Part shown: positions 6,671 through 13,372 of the stretch, in pieces
How positions within the stretch are numbered: the first letter of the stretch is position 1
Layout of the letters: the number at the start of each line of letters is the position of its first letter
NCBI GenBank assembly: GCA_037384645.1
Contig: JARRNT010000062.1
Coordinates: forward strand, 1 to 13,372
Source of the DNA: RI-92 sp037384645
GTDB lineage: Bacteria > Pseudomonadota > Gammaproteobacteria > UBA6429 > Thiohalophilaceae
Reading direction: 5' to 3'
Length of the DNA stretch: 13,372 nucleotides
Program-made: the position numbers and the translations under genes
Notes under the pieces: generated by a model
Database searches by the model: none
What the model was told of the DNA's origin: nothing
Seen by the model: the letters and a program-made list of their open reading frames with translations, nothing else

Positions 6671-7417
6671 CTATTCATGGTGCAGGACAAAAGCCTTTTC
6701 CACGGTAAAATTGCCGACACCGCGGTGATTGGTCATGGTCCAGTCCTGCTCCTTGAGATAGTTGGTCATGTCCTTGTTCATTTCCGGATTGCCACAGATC
6801 ATAATACGATCCTGTTCTGGATCGGCTGGCGGTAATTGATTCATTTCAAATAATTCGCCGGACCTGAAGAGTTCAGTTCCCCGGCCACGGGTTTCAAATT
6901 CCTCGCGCGTGACAGTGGGAACATAAATAAACTGACCATCACTGCGTTCCTCAAGCTCATCCTTGTAGGCCAGCTCCTTGACCGTACGCACGGTATGCAC
7001 CAGCACAAGCCGCTCGAATGTCTCATATGTCTCGTCGCTGCGAATCAGGGACATGAACGGTGCCAGGCCTGTTCCGGTTGCCAACATGTAGAGGTTACGC
7101 CCGGGCTTGACATATTTAAGCGTAAGCGAGCCAGTGGTTTTACTGTTGATCCAGACACCCTCGCCTATCTGAATATGCGCCAGCCTGCTGGTCAATGGCC
7201 CGTCCGGCACATGGATACTCAGAAATTCCAGCTGTTCCGTATCATTATCGGATACGATGGAATAGGCACGCGCGATCAGCCTGCCCTCAGCCTTCAGTCC
7301 CAGGGTCACGAATTCACCGTTCTCAAAGTCAAAATCTTCCGGTCGCGTGGTGGTAAAACTGAATGTTTTGTCCGACCACTTATGAATGGATGTAACGCGC
7401 TGTTCACTATAGGGCAC
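6671..7417 (-). CDS. fpr: Ferredoxin/flavodoxin-NADP+ reductase
   Basis: A 248-residue FAD enzyme that passes electrons between NADPH and ferredoxin or flavodoxin in the cytoplasm. Domain order is typical. The N-terminal FAD-binding barrel has ARAYSIVS (49-56; RxYS contacts the flavin) and HVPDGPLTSRL (69-79). The C-terminal NADP domain has ATGTGLAPFMS (113-123) and CGNPEM (208-213). The GTGLAPF form and the ending VEKAFV mark the bacterial subclass I type (Azotobacter/Pseudomonas-like) rather than the E. coli enzyme. The start is a GTG at 7417: an in-frame stop lies just upstream and AGAGG sits 8 bases before it. In relatives fpr often responds to oxidative stress, but I see no clear SoxR or other operator here. 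The length is normal and nothing is missing. Confidence 0.95.
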   Translation of the reverse strand: MPYSEQRVTSIHKWSDKTFSFTTTRPEDFDFENGEFVTLGLKAEGRLIARAYSIVSDNDTEQLEFLSIHVPDGPLTSRLAHIQIGEGVWINSKTTGSLTLKYVKPGRNLYMLATGTGLAPFMSLIRSDETYETFERLVLVHTVRTVKELAYKDELEERSDGQFIYVPTVTREEFETRGRGTELFRSGELFEMNQLPPADPEQDRIMICGNPEMNKDMTNYLKEQDWTMTNHRGVGNFTVEKAFVLHHE

Positions 7418-7869
7418 AACTAATACCTCTTGATTTACACGTGATTTGGGTGCCAGATTAGATAATCACACCATACACAAGTTCCAAAGCCTGTCGCAAG
7501 CAATGCGGGTAATATGCCTATTAATTACCTGTGAATTTGGTACAGCTCGGCAGCAGCTTAGCAAGTGGCCTATTGGGAATACTGGTTGCAGTGCCTGGCG
7601 ATATCGTCCTGCCAGGGAATGCTTATCACCCGGAATCCTGATTATACGTAACTTCGACTGCTGCGGGTAATCGTTGTCTCGGAGGATTTGTCCTGCGCCA
7701 GGTTTCCATTACCAGGCCTGACGTCTGCTAAAAGCAGTCGTTGAATCAAGAAATCTTTGGCTGGACTATATTCTGGCTCTCTGCTGGAACAGGGGCACGG
7801 TCGATTTATCACGATAGTGCTTGTAACTTACGGTAAGCTCGAAATCACTCTCAAAAACGACGAATGCCT
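7418..7869. other. 452-base gap between ppsA and fpr, no gene seen
   Basis: No frame here has both a credible start and a recognisable product; the short plus-strand frames look random. The minus-strand sequence next to 7417 should hold the fpr promoter; TTGGAA followed after 17 bases by TATCTA is the best weak candidate. A small inverted repeat (CCTGGC about 7593, GCCAGG about 7610) is present. No T-rich intrinsic terminator is evident after ppsA. The frame downstream of the ppsA TGA stays open for about 34 more codons but resembles nothing. Confidence 0.45.
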
Positions 7870-10305
7870 TCAGGAGCTGGTTTTAGACGACAGGCGTTTC
7901 TCCACTTCCAGCACATGCCGTGTTGTTGTTAACACTGTGTCCGGGTTGAGACTCATGGAGTCGATGCCGATTTGCACCAGGTACTCCGCCATTTCCGGAT
8001 AATCCGACGGTGCCTGACCGCAGATGCCCGAATGGCGGCCATTACGGCGCGCACCTTCAACGGCGAGGCGAATCATTTCTTTGACGCCGGCATCGCGTTC
8101 ATCAAAATCGAAGGCGACAATCTCGGAATCACGATCGACACCCAGGGTCAACTGGGTCAGATCGTTGGAGCCGATAGAGAAGCCGTCGAATAACCTGGCG
8201 AAGGCATCGATCAGGATCACATTATTGGGGATCTCACACATAACGTAGACTTCCAGCCCGTTTTCACCACGTGTCAAACCATTCTCGGCCATTGCCGCCA
8301 GGACCTTTTCGCCCTCCTCGACACGACGACAAAACGGGATCATTAATTTTACATTCGTGAACCCCATCTCATCACGCACACGTTTCATCGCCTGACACTC
8401 CAGGGCAAAGCCCTCGGCATACGCCGGATGTGCATAACGCGATGCACCACGAAAACCGATCATCGGATTGTCTTCTTCCAGTTCAAAGACCTGACCGCCC
8501 AGCAAAGTCGCGTATTCATTACTCTTGAAATCGCTCATGCGTACCACGCAGGGTTTTGGGTAGACCGCCGCAGCAATCGTGGCAACGCCTTCCGCCAGGG
8601 TCTTGACAAAAAAGTCCACCGGGCTTTCGTAAGCGGCACTGATTGCGGCGATCTTGTCGCGTATTGCCGCATCCACTTTCTCCGGATGAATGAGTGCCAT
8701 CGGGTGAAACTTGATGTATTCGTTGATGATGAATTCCATGCGCGCAAGACCGATACCGTCGACCGGCAGCGATGCCAGACTGAAGGCCTGATCCGGATTC
8801 CCCAGGTTCATCATGATCTTGGTTTGAGGATGCCCCAGCTGGCTGAGATCAGTTTGTTGAATATCGAAATCCAGGATACCATCATAGACATTGCCGGTTT
8901 CACCCTCGGCACAACTGACGGTAATGTCATGGCCAGTCTTGATGACATCCACTCCATTTTCGGTGCCGACAATAGCGGGGATGCCCAATTCCCGTGACAC
9001 GATGGCGGCATGGCAGGTACGACCGCCTCGGTTGGTCACGATCGCGGCAGCGGTTTTCATCACCGGTTCCCAGTCCGGGGTCGTCGTATCCGCAATCAGC
9101 ACTTCACCCGGCTGAAAGTCACCAAGGAATTTCACGTCCTTGATTACGCGTGCCTTACCGGCACCAATCTTGGTACCCACCGCCCTGCCTTGGACAAGCA
9201 CGTTAGCTCGTTGGTTGAGATGGTACACCTCCAGTACGCTTCCTCGTTTTTGCGACGACACTGTTTCCGGCCGTGCCTGTACCATATACAGCTGCCCGTC
9301 GACCCCGTCTTTCGCCCACTCCATGTCCATCGGTTTGTAATGGCCGGCCTGCCTGGTATAGTGATTTTCGACCTTGATGGCATAATCGGCCAGCACCAAG
9401 ACTTCCGCGTCGGCGATGCAAAAACGATTTCGTTCTTCGCGCGGTGTCTCAATATTTCTGGTGTATTCCTGCGCAATATTGCCGGTACTGAGTGTATCGG
9501 TAAAAATCATCTTTTTTTCTTTTGTGCCTAGACGGCGTTTCAGTACCGCGCCATGACCATCGATGAAGCAGGGTTTGTGCACATAAAAACTATCGGGGTC
9601 GATGGTACCCTGCACGACGTTTTCACCCAGACCCAGGGCACCATTTATGAAAACCACATCCCTGAAGCCCGTTTCCGTGTCGAGCGAAAACATCACGCCA
9701 CTTGCTCCAATATCGCTGCGTACCATTTTCATCACTACCACGGACAGATAGACCTTGTAGTAGTCAAAACCATTGTCGTATTTGTAATGGATTGAGCGAT
9801 CAGTGAAGTTTGATGCCAGGCAGCGCTTGTAGGCATCCAGCAATGCCGCATCACTGGCAATATTGAGATAGGTGTCATTCTGACCGGCGAAAGAGGCTTC
9901 CGGAGAATCTTCGGCCGTGGCCGAGGAACGCACCGCGAGAGAGACGGTCTCGCCATACTCGCGTTTAAGCCTGGCGTACCCATCCAGGATTTGCGCCTGC
10001 AAATCCTCCGGCAAGGCACAAGCATGGACAATCGCGCGCGCCTTCTCGCCACGCGCCTGCAAGTCCTTCACGTTGTCGGGATTGAGCCCGTCAAGCACTT
10101 CATGCAGTGCCTGCCAGGCCTGGTTGTGTTCGAGCACATAAGCATAGGCTTCCGCGGTTACCGCAAAACCATTGGGCACGCGCACGCCTTCTGAGGTCAG
10201 ATTTTGGTACATCTCGCCAAGCGAAGCGTTTTTGCCACCGACCAGTGGCACATCATCAATACCTATCTCATTGAACCATCGGATATAAACTGGTGTATCC
10301 GTCAT
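7870..10305 (-). CDS. ppsA: Phosphoenolpyruvate synthase (pyruvate, water dikinase)
   Basis: Converts pyruvate, ATP and water to PEP, AMP and phosphate, the entry step to gluconeogenesis from pyruvate or acetate-derived carbon. The product is 811 residues, close to the usual 790-800. The N-terminal ATP-grasp domain starts with PLVGGKNASLGEM (20-32) and includes AVRSSATAED. The central swivelling domain carries the phosphohistidine loop GGRTCHAAIVSRE with H432. The C-terminal PEP/pyruvate TIM barrel has GFRGASRY, MCEIPNN, SIGSNDLTQLTLGVDR, and the catalytic cysteine C762 in GICGQAPSD. The ATG at 10305 has AAGGAT about 8 bases upstream. It is the third gene of a co-directional group with the AhpD-like and Pta/Ptb-like genes. 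The PpsR regulatory kinase that controls this enzyme in many Proteobacteria is not in the window. All key residues are present. Confidence 0.97.
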   Translation of the reverse strand: MTDTPVYIRWFNEIGIDDVPLVGGKNASLGEMYQNLTSEGVRVPNGFAVTAEAYAYVLEHNQAWQALHEVLDGLNPDNVKDLQARGEKARAIVHACALPEDLQAQILDGYARLKREYGETVSLAVRSSATAEDSPEASFAGQNDTYLNIASDAALLDAYKRCLASNFTDRSIHYKYDNGFDYYKVYLSVVVMKMVRSDIGASGVMFSLDTETGFRDVVFINGALGLGENVVQGTIDPDSFYVHKPCFIDGHGAVLKRRLGTKEKKMIFTDTLSTGNIAQEYTRNIETPREERNRFCIADAEVLVLADYAIKVENHYTRQAGHYKPMDMEWAKDGVDGQLYMVQARPETVSSQKRGSVLEVYHLNQRANVLVQGRAVGTKIGAGKARVIKDVKFLGDFQPGEVLIADTTTPDWEPVMKTAAAIVTNRGGRTCHAAIVSRELGIPAIVGTENGVDVIKTGHDITVSCAEGETGNVYDGILDFDIQQTDLSQLGHPQTKIMMNLGNPDQAFSLASLPVDGIGLARMEFIINEYIKFHPMALIHPEKVDAAIRDKIAAISAAYESPVDFFVKTLAEGVATIAAAVYPKPCVVRMSDFKSNEYATLLGGQVFELEEDNPMIGFRGASRYAHPAYAEGFALECQAMKRVRDEMGFTNVKLMIPFCRRVEEGEKVLAAMAENGLTRGENGLEVYVMCEIPNNVILIDAFARLFDGFSIGSNDLTQLTLGVDRDSEIVAFDFDERDAGVKEMIRLAVEGARRNGRHSGICGQAPSDYPEMAEYLVQIGIDSMSLNPDTVLTTTRHVLEVEKRLSSKTSS

Positions 10306-10429
10306 AACAGTTATCCTTTTAATCGTTTATAAGCGTATAGGCCGGCGGTGCCGTGGAAGCTGGACGGGAGAAAACACCTGGACGCGATTTCATTCCGCAC
10401 TGCCTTGCCTGCCAGGCCCTTCTTGCCCG

Positions 10430-10777
10430 TCACTTCTTTTGTGGCAGAAAATCATTTACCGCATCGAGTAAAGGGGTCATATACATCAGAGCAGGACCGC
10501 CGTGCATCACTACCGCCATGAAACCGGCTTCGATGACATCATCGCGACTGGCGCCGGCTTCAATGGCATGCTGAACGTGCACCGCGATGCACCATTCGCA
10601 CTGCGCCGCCACGGCCAGGCCCACGTTAATCAATTCTTTTTCACGCAAGGTAAGCGCTTTGCCAGCTTCTGCCTTATTGATAAATTTCAAGAAGGAATTG
10701 GTTTCTTCAGGATAATCGCCCTTCAGTTTTCCTATCAGGATAGATATGTCTTTGAGTTTTTCGTTCGTCGTATCCAT
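10430..10777 (-). CDS. AhpD-like carboxymuconolactone decarboxylase-fold protein
   Basis: A 115-residue small all-helical protein of the CMD/AhpD superfamily. The frame extends upstream to a TTG, but the ATG at 10777 is preferred because AGGAG lies 8 bases before it. It shows the full AhpD active-site spacing E-x11-C-x2-C-x3-H: E48, C60, C63, H67 (CEWCIAVH). It also has the usual AIEAGASRDDVIEA helix and a Gly/Met-rich C-terminal part. In AhpD these residues give thiol-disulfide peroxidase or reductase activity; in most single-domain relatives the substrate is unknown. No ahpC or peroxiredoxin gene adjoins. It sits between the Pta/Ptb-like gene (116-base gap) and ppsA (124-base gap), probably co-transcribed. 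A redox or repair role is inference from the motif. Confidence 0.88.
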   Translation of the reverse strand: MDTTNEKLKDISILIGKLKGDYPEETNSFLKFINKAEAGKALTLREKELINVGLAVAAQCEWCIAVHVQHAIEAGASRDDVIEAGFMAVVMHGGPALMYMTPLLDAVNDFLPQKK

Positions 10778-10893
10778 TGCATTTCTCCTTGTCAATCAGG
10801 GTGTCCAACATGAGTTTTCTGAATAACGGGTCGTACACACATCCACCTCATCAAGATGGCTGTCAGCATTCATTGTCATGCACCATCTCCCGC

Positions 10894-11832
10894 TTAGGGA
10901 ATGGCCGATAGATCGCCTCGCCAATACCGGTGCAACAAGACGGCAATAGCGGCTGAGATTAAGCGCGCAGCAGGCGGATCGGAACGGGAAGTAAGTATCA
11001 ACGGTACCTGGGCGCCGATCACGATGCCTGCCAGGGTCGCGCTAGCGAGATATTCCAGGTCCTTGGCGAGGATATTGCCGGCATCCAAATCCGGTGCCAA
11101 CAGGATATCCACATCGCCTGCCACTGGACTGTTGATTTGCTTGACTTCGGCCGCGTCAAGCGAAATCGCGTTATCGAACGCCAGCGGGCCATCCACCTCG
11201 GTATGCGTAATTTGACCACGTTGGGCCATCTTGCTCAGACAGGCAGCATCCAGCGTAGACGGGATGCTCGGCTTGACCAACTCCACCGCAGACAACACCG
11301 CGGTCTTGGGTCTGTCCACGCCGAGAATACGCGCGAGGTCGACGGCATTCTGCAGGATAGCCGCTTTGATTGTGAGGTCCGGCGCGATATTAATGGCCGC
11401 GTCGGTGATAAACAGTAGTTTGTGATAACTGGGCAGATCGGCAACAAAGACATGACTCACGCGCCGTGCCGTACGTAATTGACGTAATACCGGTCGCATC
11501 AGCTCATCCGTATGAATCCAGCCTTTTACCAGTGCGTCCGACTTGCCTTCCATAACCCGCTGCACCCCCACCTTGGCCGCCTCCGACGCCGGTGCCATAT
11601 CGATAAGGGGAAATCGATCGACGGGACAACTCAGTTCCTGGCATAAGGATTCGATTTGCTTGCGTGGTCCAAGCAAGACCGGCTCTATCAAACCGGCATT
11701 ACTCGCCTCGACTACGCCGGTTAATACATGGGATTCCTGTGCATCGACCACCGACACCGACAGTGGCGGAAAATGCTGAGCCTGTTTCAGGATGGCTTCG
11801 AGGCGAGGAGATAAAGCGGCTATTTCATTCAT
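10894..11832 (-). CDS. Phosphate acetyl/butyryltransferase (Pta/Ptb family)
   Basis: Transfers an acyl group between CoA and phosphate, linking acetyl-CoA (or butyryl-CoA) with the acyl phosphate. The 312-residue product covers a single PTA_PTB domain with family motifs: DALVKGWIHTDELMRPVLR (99-117), SHVFVADLPSYHKLLFITDAA (126-146), LDAACLSKMAQRGQI (194-208), and SPVAGDVDILLAPDLDAGNILAKDLEYL (235-262). It lacks the MaoC-like hydratase domain fused in some relatives and the N-terminal domains of long E. coli-type Pta. The ATG at 11832 has no strong Shine-Dalgarno sequence. An acetate or butyrate kinase would be the usual partner, but none is in the window; the nearest genes downstream are the AhpD-like gene and ppsA. 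A possible ANR/FNR site lies about 210 bases upstream. Substrate (acetyl versus butyryl) cannot be told from sequence here. Confidence 0.88.
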   Translation of the reverse strand: MNEIAALSPRLEAILKQAQHFPPLSVSVVDAQESHVLTGVVEASNAGLIEPVLLGPRKQIESLCQELSCPVDRFPLIDMAPASEAAKVGVQRVMEGKSDALVKGWIHTDELMRPVLRQLRTARRVSHVFVADLPSYHKLLFITDAAINIAPDLTIKAAILQNAVDLARILGVDRPKTAVLSAVELVKPSIPSTLDAACLSKMAQRGQITHTEVDGPLAFDNAISLDAAEVKQINSPVAGDVDILLAPDLDAGNILAKDLEYLASATLAGIVIGAQVPLILTSRSDPPAARLISAAIAVLLHRYWRGDLSAIP

Positions 11833-12036
11833 AGGATTCTGTTTGCCAGGACGACTGGATTTTCATTATTCGATGCTCCCTGCTTCAGGGACATATGCTC
11901 CTGTTGCGCGCAGCCACTTTACGTGCATTAGGTTGACACTCGACTCGATGTGCTAATTGTGCGTTATCAACTTAGTAACCAGCGCGGTAATTACCGAATT
12001 GCTAGCAAGGATATGTGGTAATCCACAATTTATACT

Positions 12037-12050
12037 ATGATCTGAATCAA
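12037..12050. promoter_or_regulatory. ANR/FNR-like binding site upstream of the Pta/Ptb-like gene
   Basis: ATGAT-CTGA-ATCAA (plus strand), i.e. TTGAT-TCAG-ATCAT on the minus strand, matches the FNR/ANR consensus TTGAT-N4-ATCAA at 9 of 10 positions. Class II activation centred at -41.5 would put a minus-strand start near 12002, with a poor -10 candidate CATATC (12010-12015). That would leave a leader of about 170 bases before the ATG. Oxygen-responsive control of acetate-node genes is known in other Proteobacteria, so the placement makes sense. Confidence 0.4.
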
Positions 12051-12504
12051 ACGTAATCTGAAACGCTGTGCATCCTGCAATCTCTTGCCATGTCGCGAGC
12101 TCGAAATAGCACGAACACAGGCATTCCTTCCACCCGACCAGAAAATGTCATGGTTCTCATTAGCACCAGGCAATAATATCCATCATGCTGCTAATAAGAA
12201 TTACACTCCAACTATTTGAAGACAACGCTTTTTCCAGATTGTTCAGTATGTCTGAAGTGAATTATGTTTATTAATCAGATGAATTTCTTGCCATAGAAAA
12301 AATCTTAGCGGTTTAGTCAAAAATATGAACTGGTCTCTGCCATATTAAACAGCATACGTCTGAGCGACATGTTAATACCAGGCATGCCTGATTTTTTGAA
12401 ACAATAATGCAATATTCACTTAACTAAACACCGATAATTAAACTGCCGGTTTCGGCCAATAGCGGACCTACGGATTTTCGACTAATCCAGGAATGGGATT
12501 ATGC

Positions 12505-12528
12505 AAGCAGGTATTCAACGACCTGCTT
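12505..12528. repeat. Perfect 8-bp inverted repeat (hairpin)
   Basis: AAGCAGGT (12505-12512) and ACCTGCTT (12521-12528) flank an 8-base loop. No T-tract follows on either strand, so it is not a standard terminator. Its purpose is unknown. Confidence 0.5.
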
Positions 12529-12780
12529 CTGCTGCGGATTTGCCAGAGTGGAGCGACGGCAAACATGCCGGTTGAATCGATTGTAATGTACAACCTCCCC
12601 ATGAAGACGCTACACCAATAGATGTCCTCGTTCTGATCTTAATGGGTAAAGCTCAGAAGCCATAATCAAGATTCTTTGGGTCGAAGTCGGTGTCTGACAG
12701 ATGCGCATCAAGGTTCAGGAACAGTTTAGCTAGTCATAACATTTCAATACCGGGCTTCATTTATTCATATAACGTCTGAA

Positions 12781-13128
12781 TTAGGTGCCACGATCCAGTA
12801 TTTGCTTGAGTGCCACCGCCTCGTTGTGCAATTGATCCTTAGCTGCGTATACAAGGGTGATATCTCCTTGACGCGAAAGCGCTTGCAGCTCAGACAGGGC
12901 TGGGTTGTTCTTTAGTTCAACGCGATACCGCTTCTTGAACTCCGTCCATTTCTCCGGGTCATGCCCAAACCATTTGCGAAGCTCGGTTGAGGGTGCAACG
13001 TCTTTAAGCCAATGATCGACCCTGGCCTTGACCTTGGTCAATCCGCGCGGCCAGAGCCGATCAACAAGAACGCGCTCACCGTCGGCTTTTGCTGGTGGGT
13101 CATAAACACGCTTCAACATAACGCTCAT
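12781..13128 (-). CDS. DUF488 (YeaO-like) family protein
   Basis: A 115-residue cytoplasmic protein of normal family length. Recognisable blocks are LKRVYDPP (5-12), VLVDRLWPRGL (20-30), WLKDVAPSTELRKWFGHDPEKW (40-61), FKKRYRVEL (64-72) and LVYAAKDQLHNEAVALKQIL (92-111). These conserved Arg, Trp, Asp and His residues are typical of the family, whose biochemical function is unknown. The ATG at 13128 is used, with a modest GGGAAGAAG upstream; an in-frame ATG at 13119 would fit the family start (MLKRVYDPP) almost as well. It appears to be a single-gene unit with its own strong promoter and operator-like palindrome. The family call is confident; no function can be given. Confidence 0.92.
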   Translation of the reverse strand: MSVMLKRVYDPPAKADGERVLVDRLWPRGLTKVKARVDHWLKDVAPSTELRKWFGHDPEKWTEFKKRYRVELKNNPALSELQALSRQGDITLVYAAKDQLHNEAVALKQILDRGT

Positions 13129-13172
13129 GACTTCTTCCCTGAGACAGCTGACACTTGAATTAGCGAGAACCC

Positions 13173-13200
13173 TGTCACGCTATACATTTATAGCGTGTCA
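13173..13200. promoter_or_regulatory. Palindromic operator-like site over the DUF488 promoter
   Basis: CACGCTATA (13176-13184) and TATAGCGTG (13189-13197) form a perfect 9-bp inverted repeat with a 4-base spacer. Allowing one mismatch, the arms extend to 12 bp (13173-13200). Its position across the -10 hexamer is what a dimeric repressor (for example TetR-, MarR- or ArsR-type) would use. The regulator itself is not identified. Confidence 0.6.
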
Positions 13201-13214
13201 TCAATATTTGTCAA
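13187..13214 (-). promoter_or_regulatory. Strong sigma-70 promoter for the DUF488 gene
   Basis: On the minus strand a perfect TTGACA (13209-13214) is followed after 16 bases by TATAAA (13187-13192), a 5/6 match to the -10 consensus. The predicted leader is about 55 bases. This is the best promoter match in the window, and its -10 element lies inside the inverted repeat at 13173-13200. Confidence 0.7.
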
Positions 13215-13372
13215 AATTACAATAATAAATTAATGACATAGCAATTATGTGACTCATTATGCTTCAGGACTACATCAAGACAGGGTAAGCTAATGTTTAT
13301 AAATAATTTATGTCTGCTTTGGAGAGGGCCTGTCGCCCCATTATTTGAGTAATACTAGTGGCGGTTATGGGT

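Larger units (their letters stand above)
11833..12780. other. Gene-poor region of about 950 bases
   Basis: No frame of useful length with a plausible start is present on either strand, and I recognise no decayed gene. The sequence is AT-rich, especially 12160-12450. It holds an ANR/FNR-like box (12037-12050), a 12-bp palindrome CAGGCATGCCTG followed by ATTTTTTG (12379-12398), and an 8-bp hairpin (12505-12528). There is also a distant inverted repeat (ATTAGCA at 12159-12165, TGCTAAT at 12189-12195). The left end probably contains the promoter of the Pta/Ptb-like gene. An unannotated small RNA or a degraded insertion are possible, but neither is shown. Confidence 0.45.

Noticed and set aside
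6616..6708. A 30-codon frame starting in ATGA overlap with the EAL stop codon.
   Set aside because: The overlap resembles translational coupling, but there is no family similarity and it runs into the 3' end of fpr; probably chance.
12379..12398. CAGGCATGCCTG followed by ATTTTTTG as an intrinsic terminator.
   Set aside because: A full palindrome with no loop leaves only about a 4-bp stem, and no plus-strand gene precedes it.
12698..12711. A second FNR-like sequence (TTGAT-GCGC-ATCTG on the minus strand).
   Set aside because: Only 8/10 matches, and it lies downstream of the DUF488 gene with no promoter nearby.
13293..13352. A 19-codon plus-strand frame near the right edge with a modest AGGG upstream.
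   Set aside because: Too short, no recognisable features; could be a leader peptide of a gene beyond the edge, but nothing supports that.
1..13372. Search for tRNA genes, CRISPR repeats, insertion sequences, phage or defence genes.
   Set aside because: No regularly spaced repeats, no transposase-like or nuclease-like frames and no tRNA-like cloverleaf seen by eye.

Overview
The window looks like chromosomal DNA of a free-living gammaproteobacterium. The EF-G2 sequence reads like those I remember from marine Gammaproteobacteria. A divergent DsrC/TusE-family protein and an ANR/FNR-like box point loosely to a sulfur-handling or facultatively anaerobic lineage. Base composition is moderate and even across the coding genes. 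I see no tRNA, rRNA, CRISPR array, transposase, integrase or phage gene.

Layout, left to right. A partial minus-strand gene (1-936) encodes a secreted protein of unknown function. A plus-strand outer-membrane lipoprotein of the DUF2057/YccT type (1221-1985) follows. It converges on, and overlaps by 114 bases, a minus-strand gene for a second-type elongation factor G (1872-4103). From 4104 to 4942 there is an EF-G2 promoter, a stretch with no convincing gene, and a strong hairpin. Next come a minus-strand DsrC/TusE-like protein (4943-5311) and a plus-strand EAL phosphodiesterase (5693-6619), which is the surviving 3' part of a broken GGDEF-EAL gene. The rest is all on the minus strand: ferredoxin-NADP+ reductase (6671-7417), phosphoenolpyruvate synthase (7870-10305), an AhpD-like carboxymuconolactone decarboxylase-fold protein (10430-10777), and a phosphate acetyl/butyryltransferase (10894-11832). 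A gene-poor stretch of about 950 bases contains an ANR/FNR-like site. It is followed by a DUF488 gene (12781-13128) with a near-consensus sigma-70 promoter whose -10 element lies inside a 9-bp perfect inverted repeat.

How the genes fit together. The block pta/ptb-like, AhpD-like, ppsA is co-directional with gaps of about 116 and 124 bases. It plausibly serves central carbon metabolism at the pyruvate/acetyl-CoA/PEP node, possibly under oxygen control through the ANR/FNR-like box upstream. Fpr would add NADPH/ferredoxin or flavodoxin redox balance, but its 452-base separation suggests its own promoter. The other genes look like independent single units.

Nothing here amounts to a clear new multi-gene system. 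The points most worth a second look are: the 49-residue tail on EF-G2 running antisense through the lipoprotein gene; the DsrC-like protein that keeps the upstream cysteine but has lost the penultimate one; the decayed GGDEF half in front of an intact EAL domain; and the operator-like palindrome over the DUF488 promoter.
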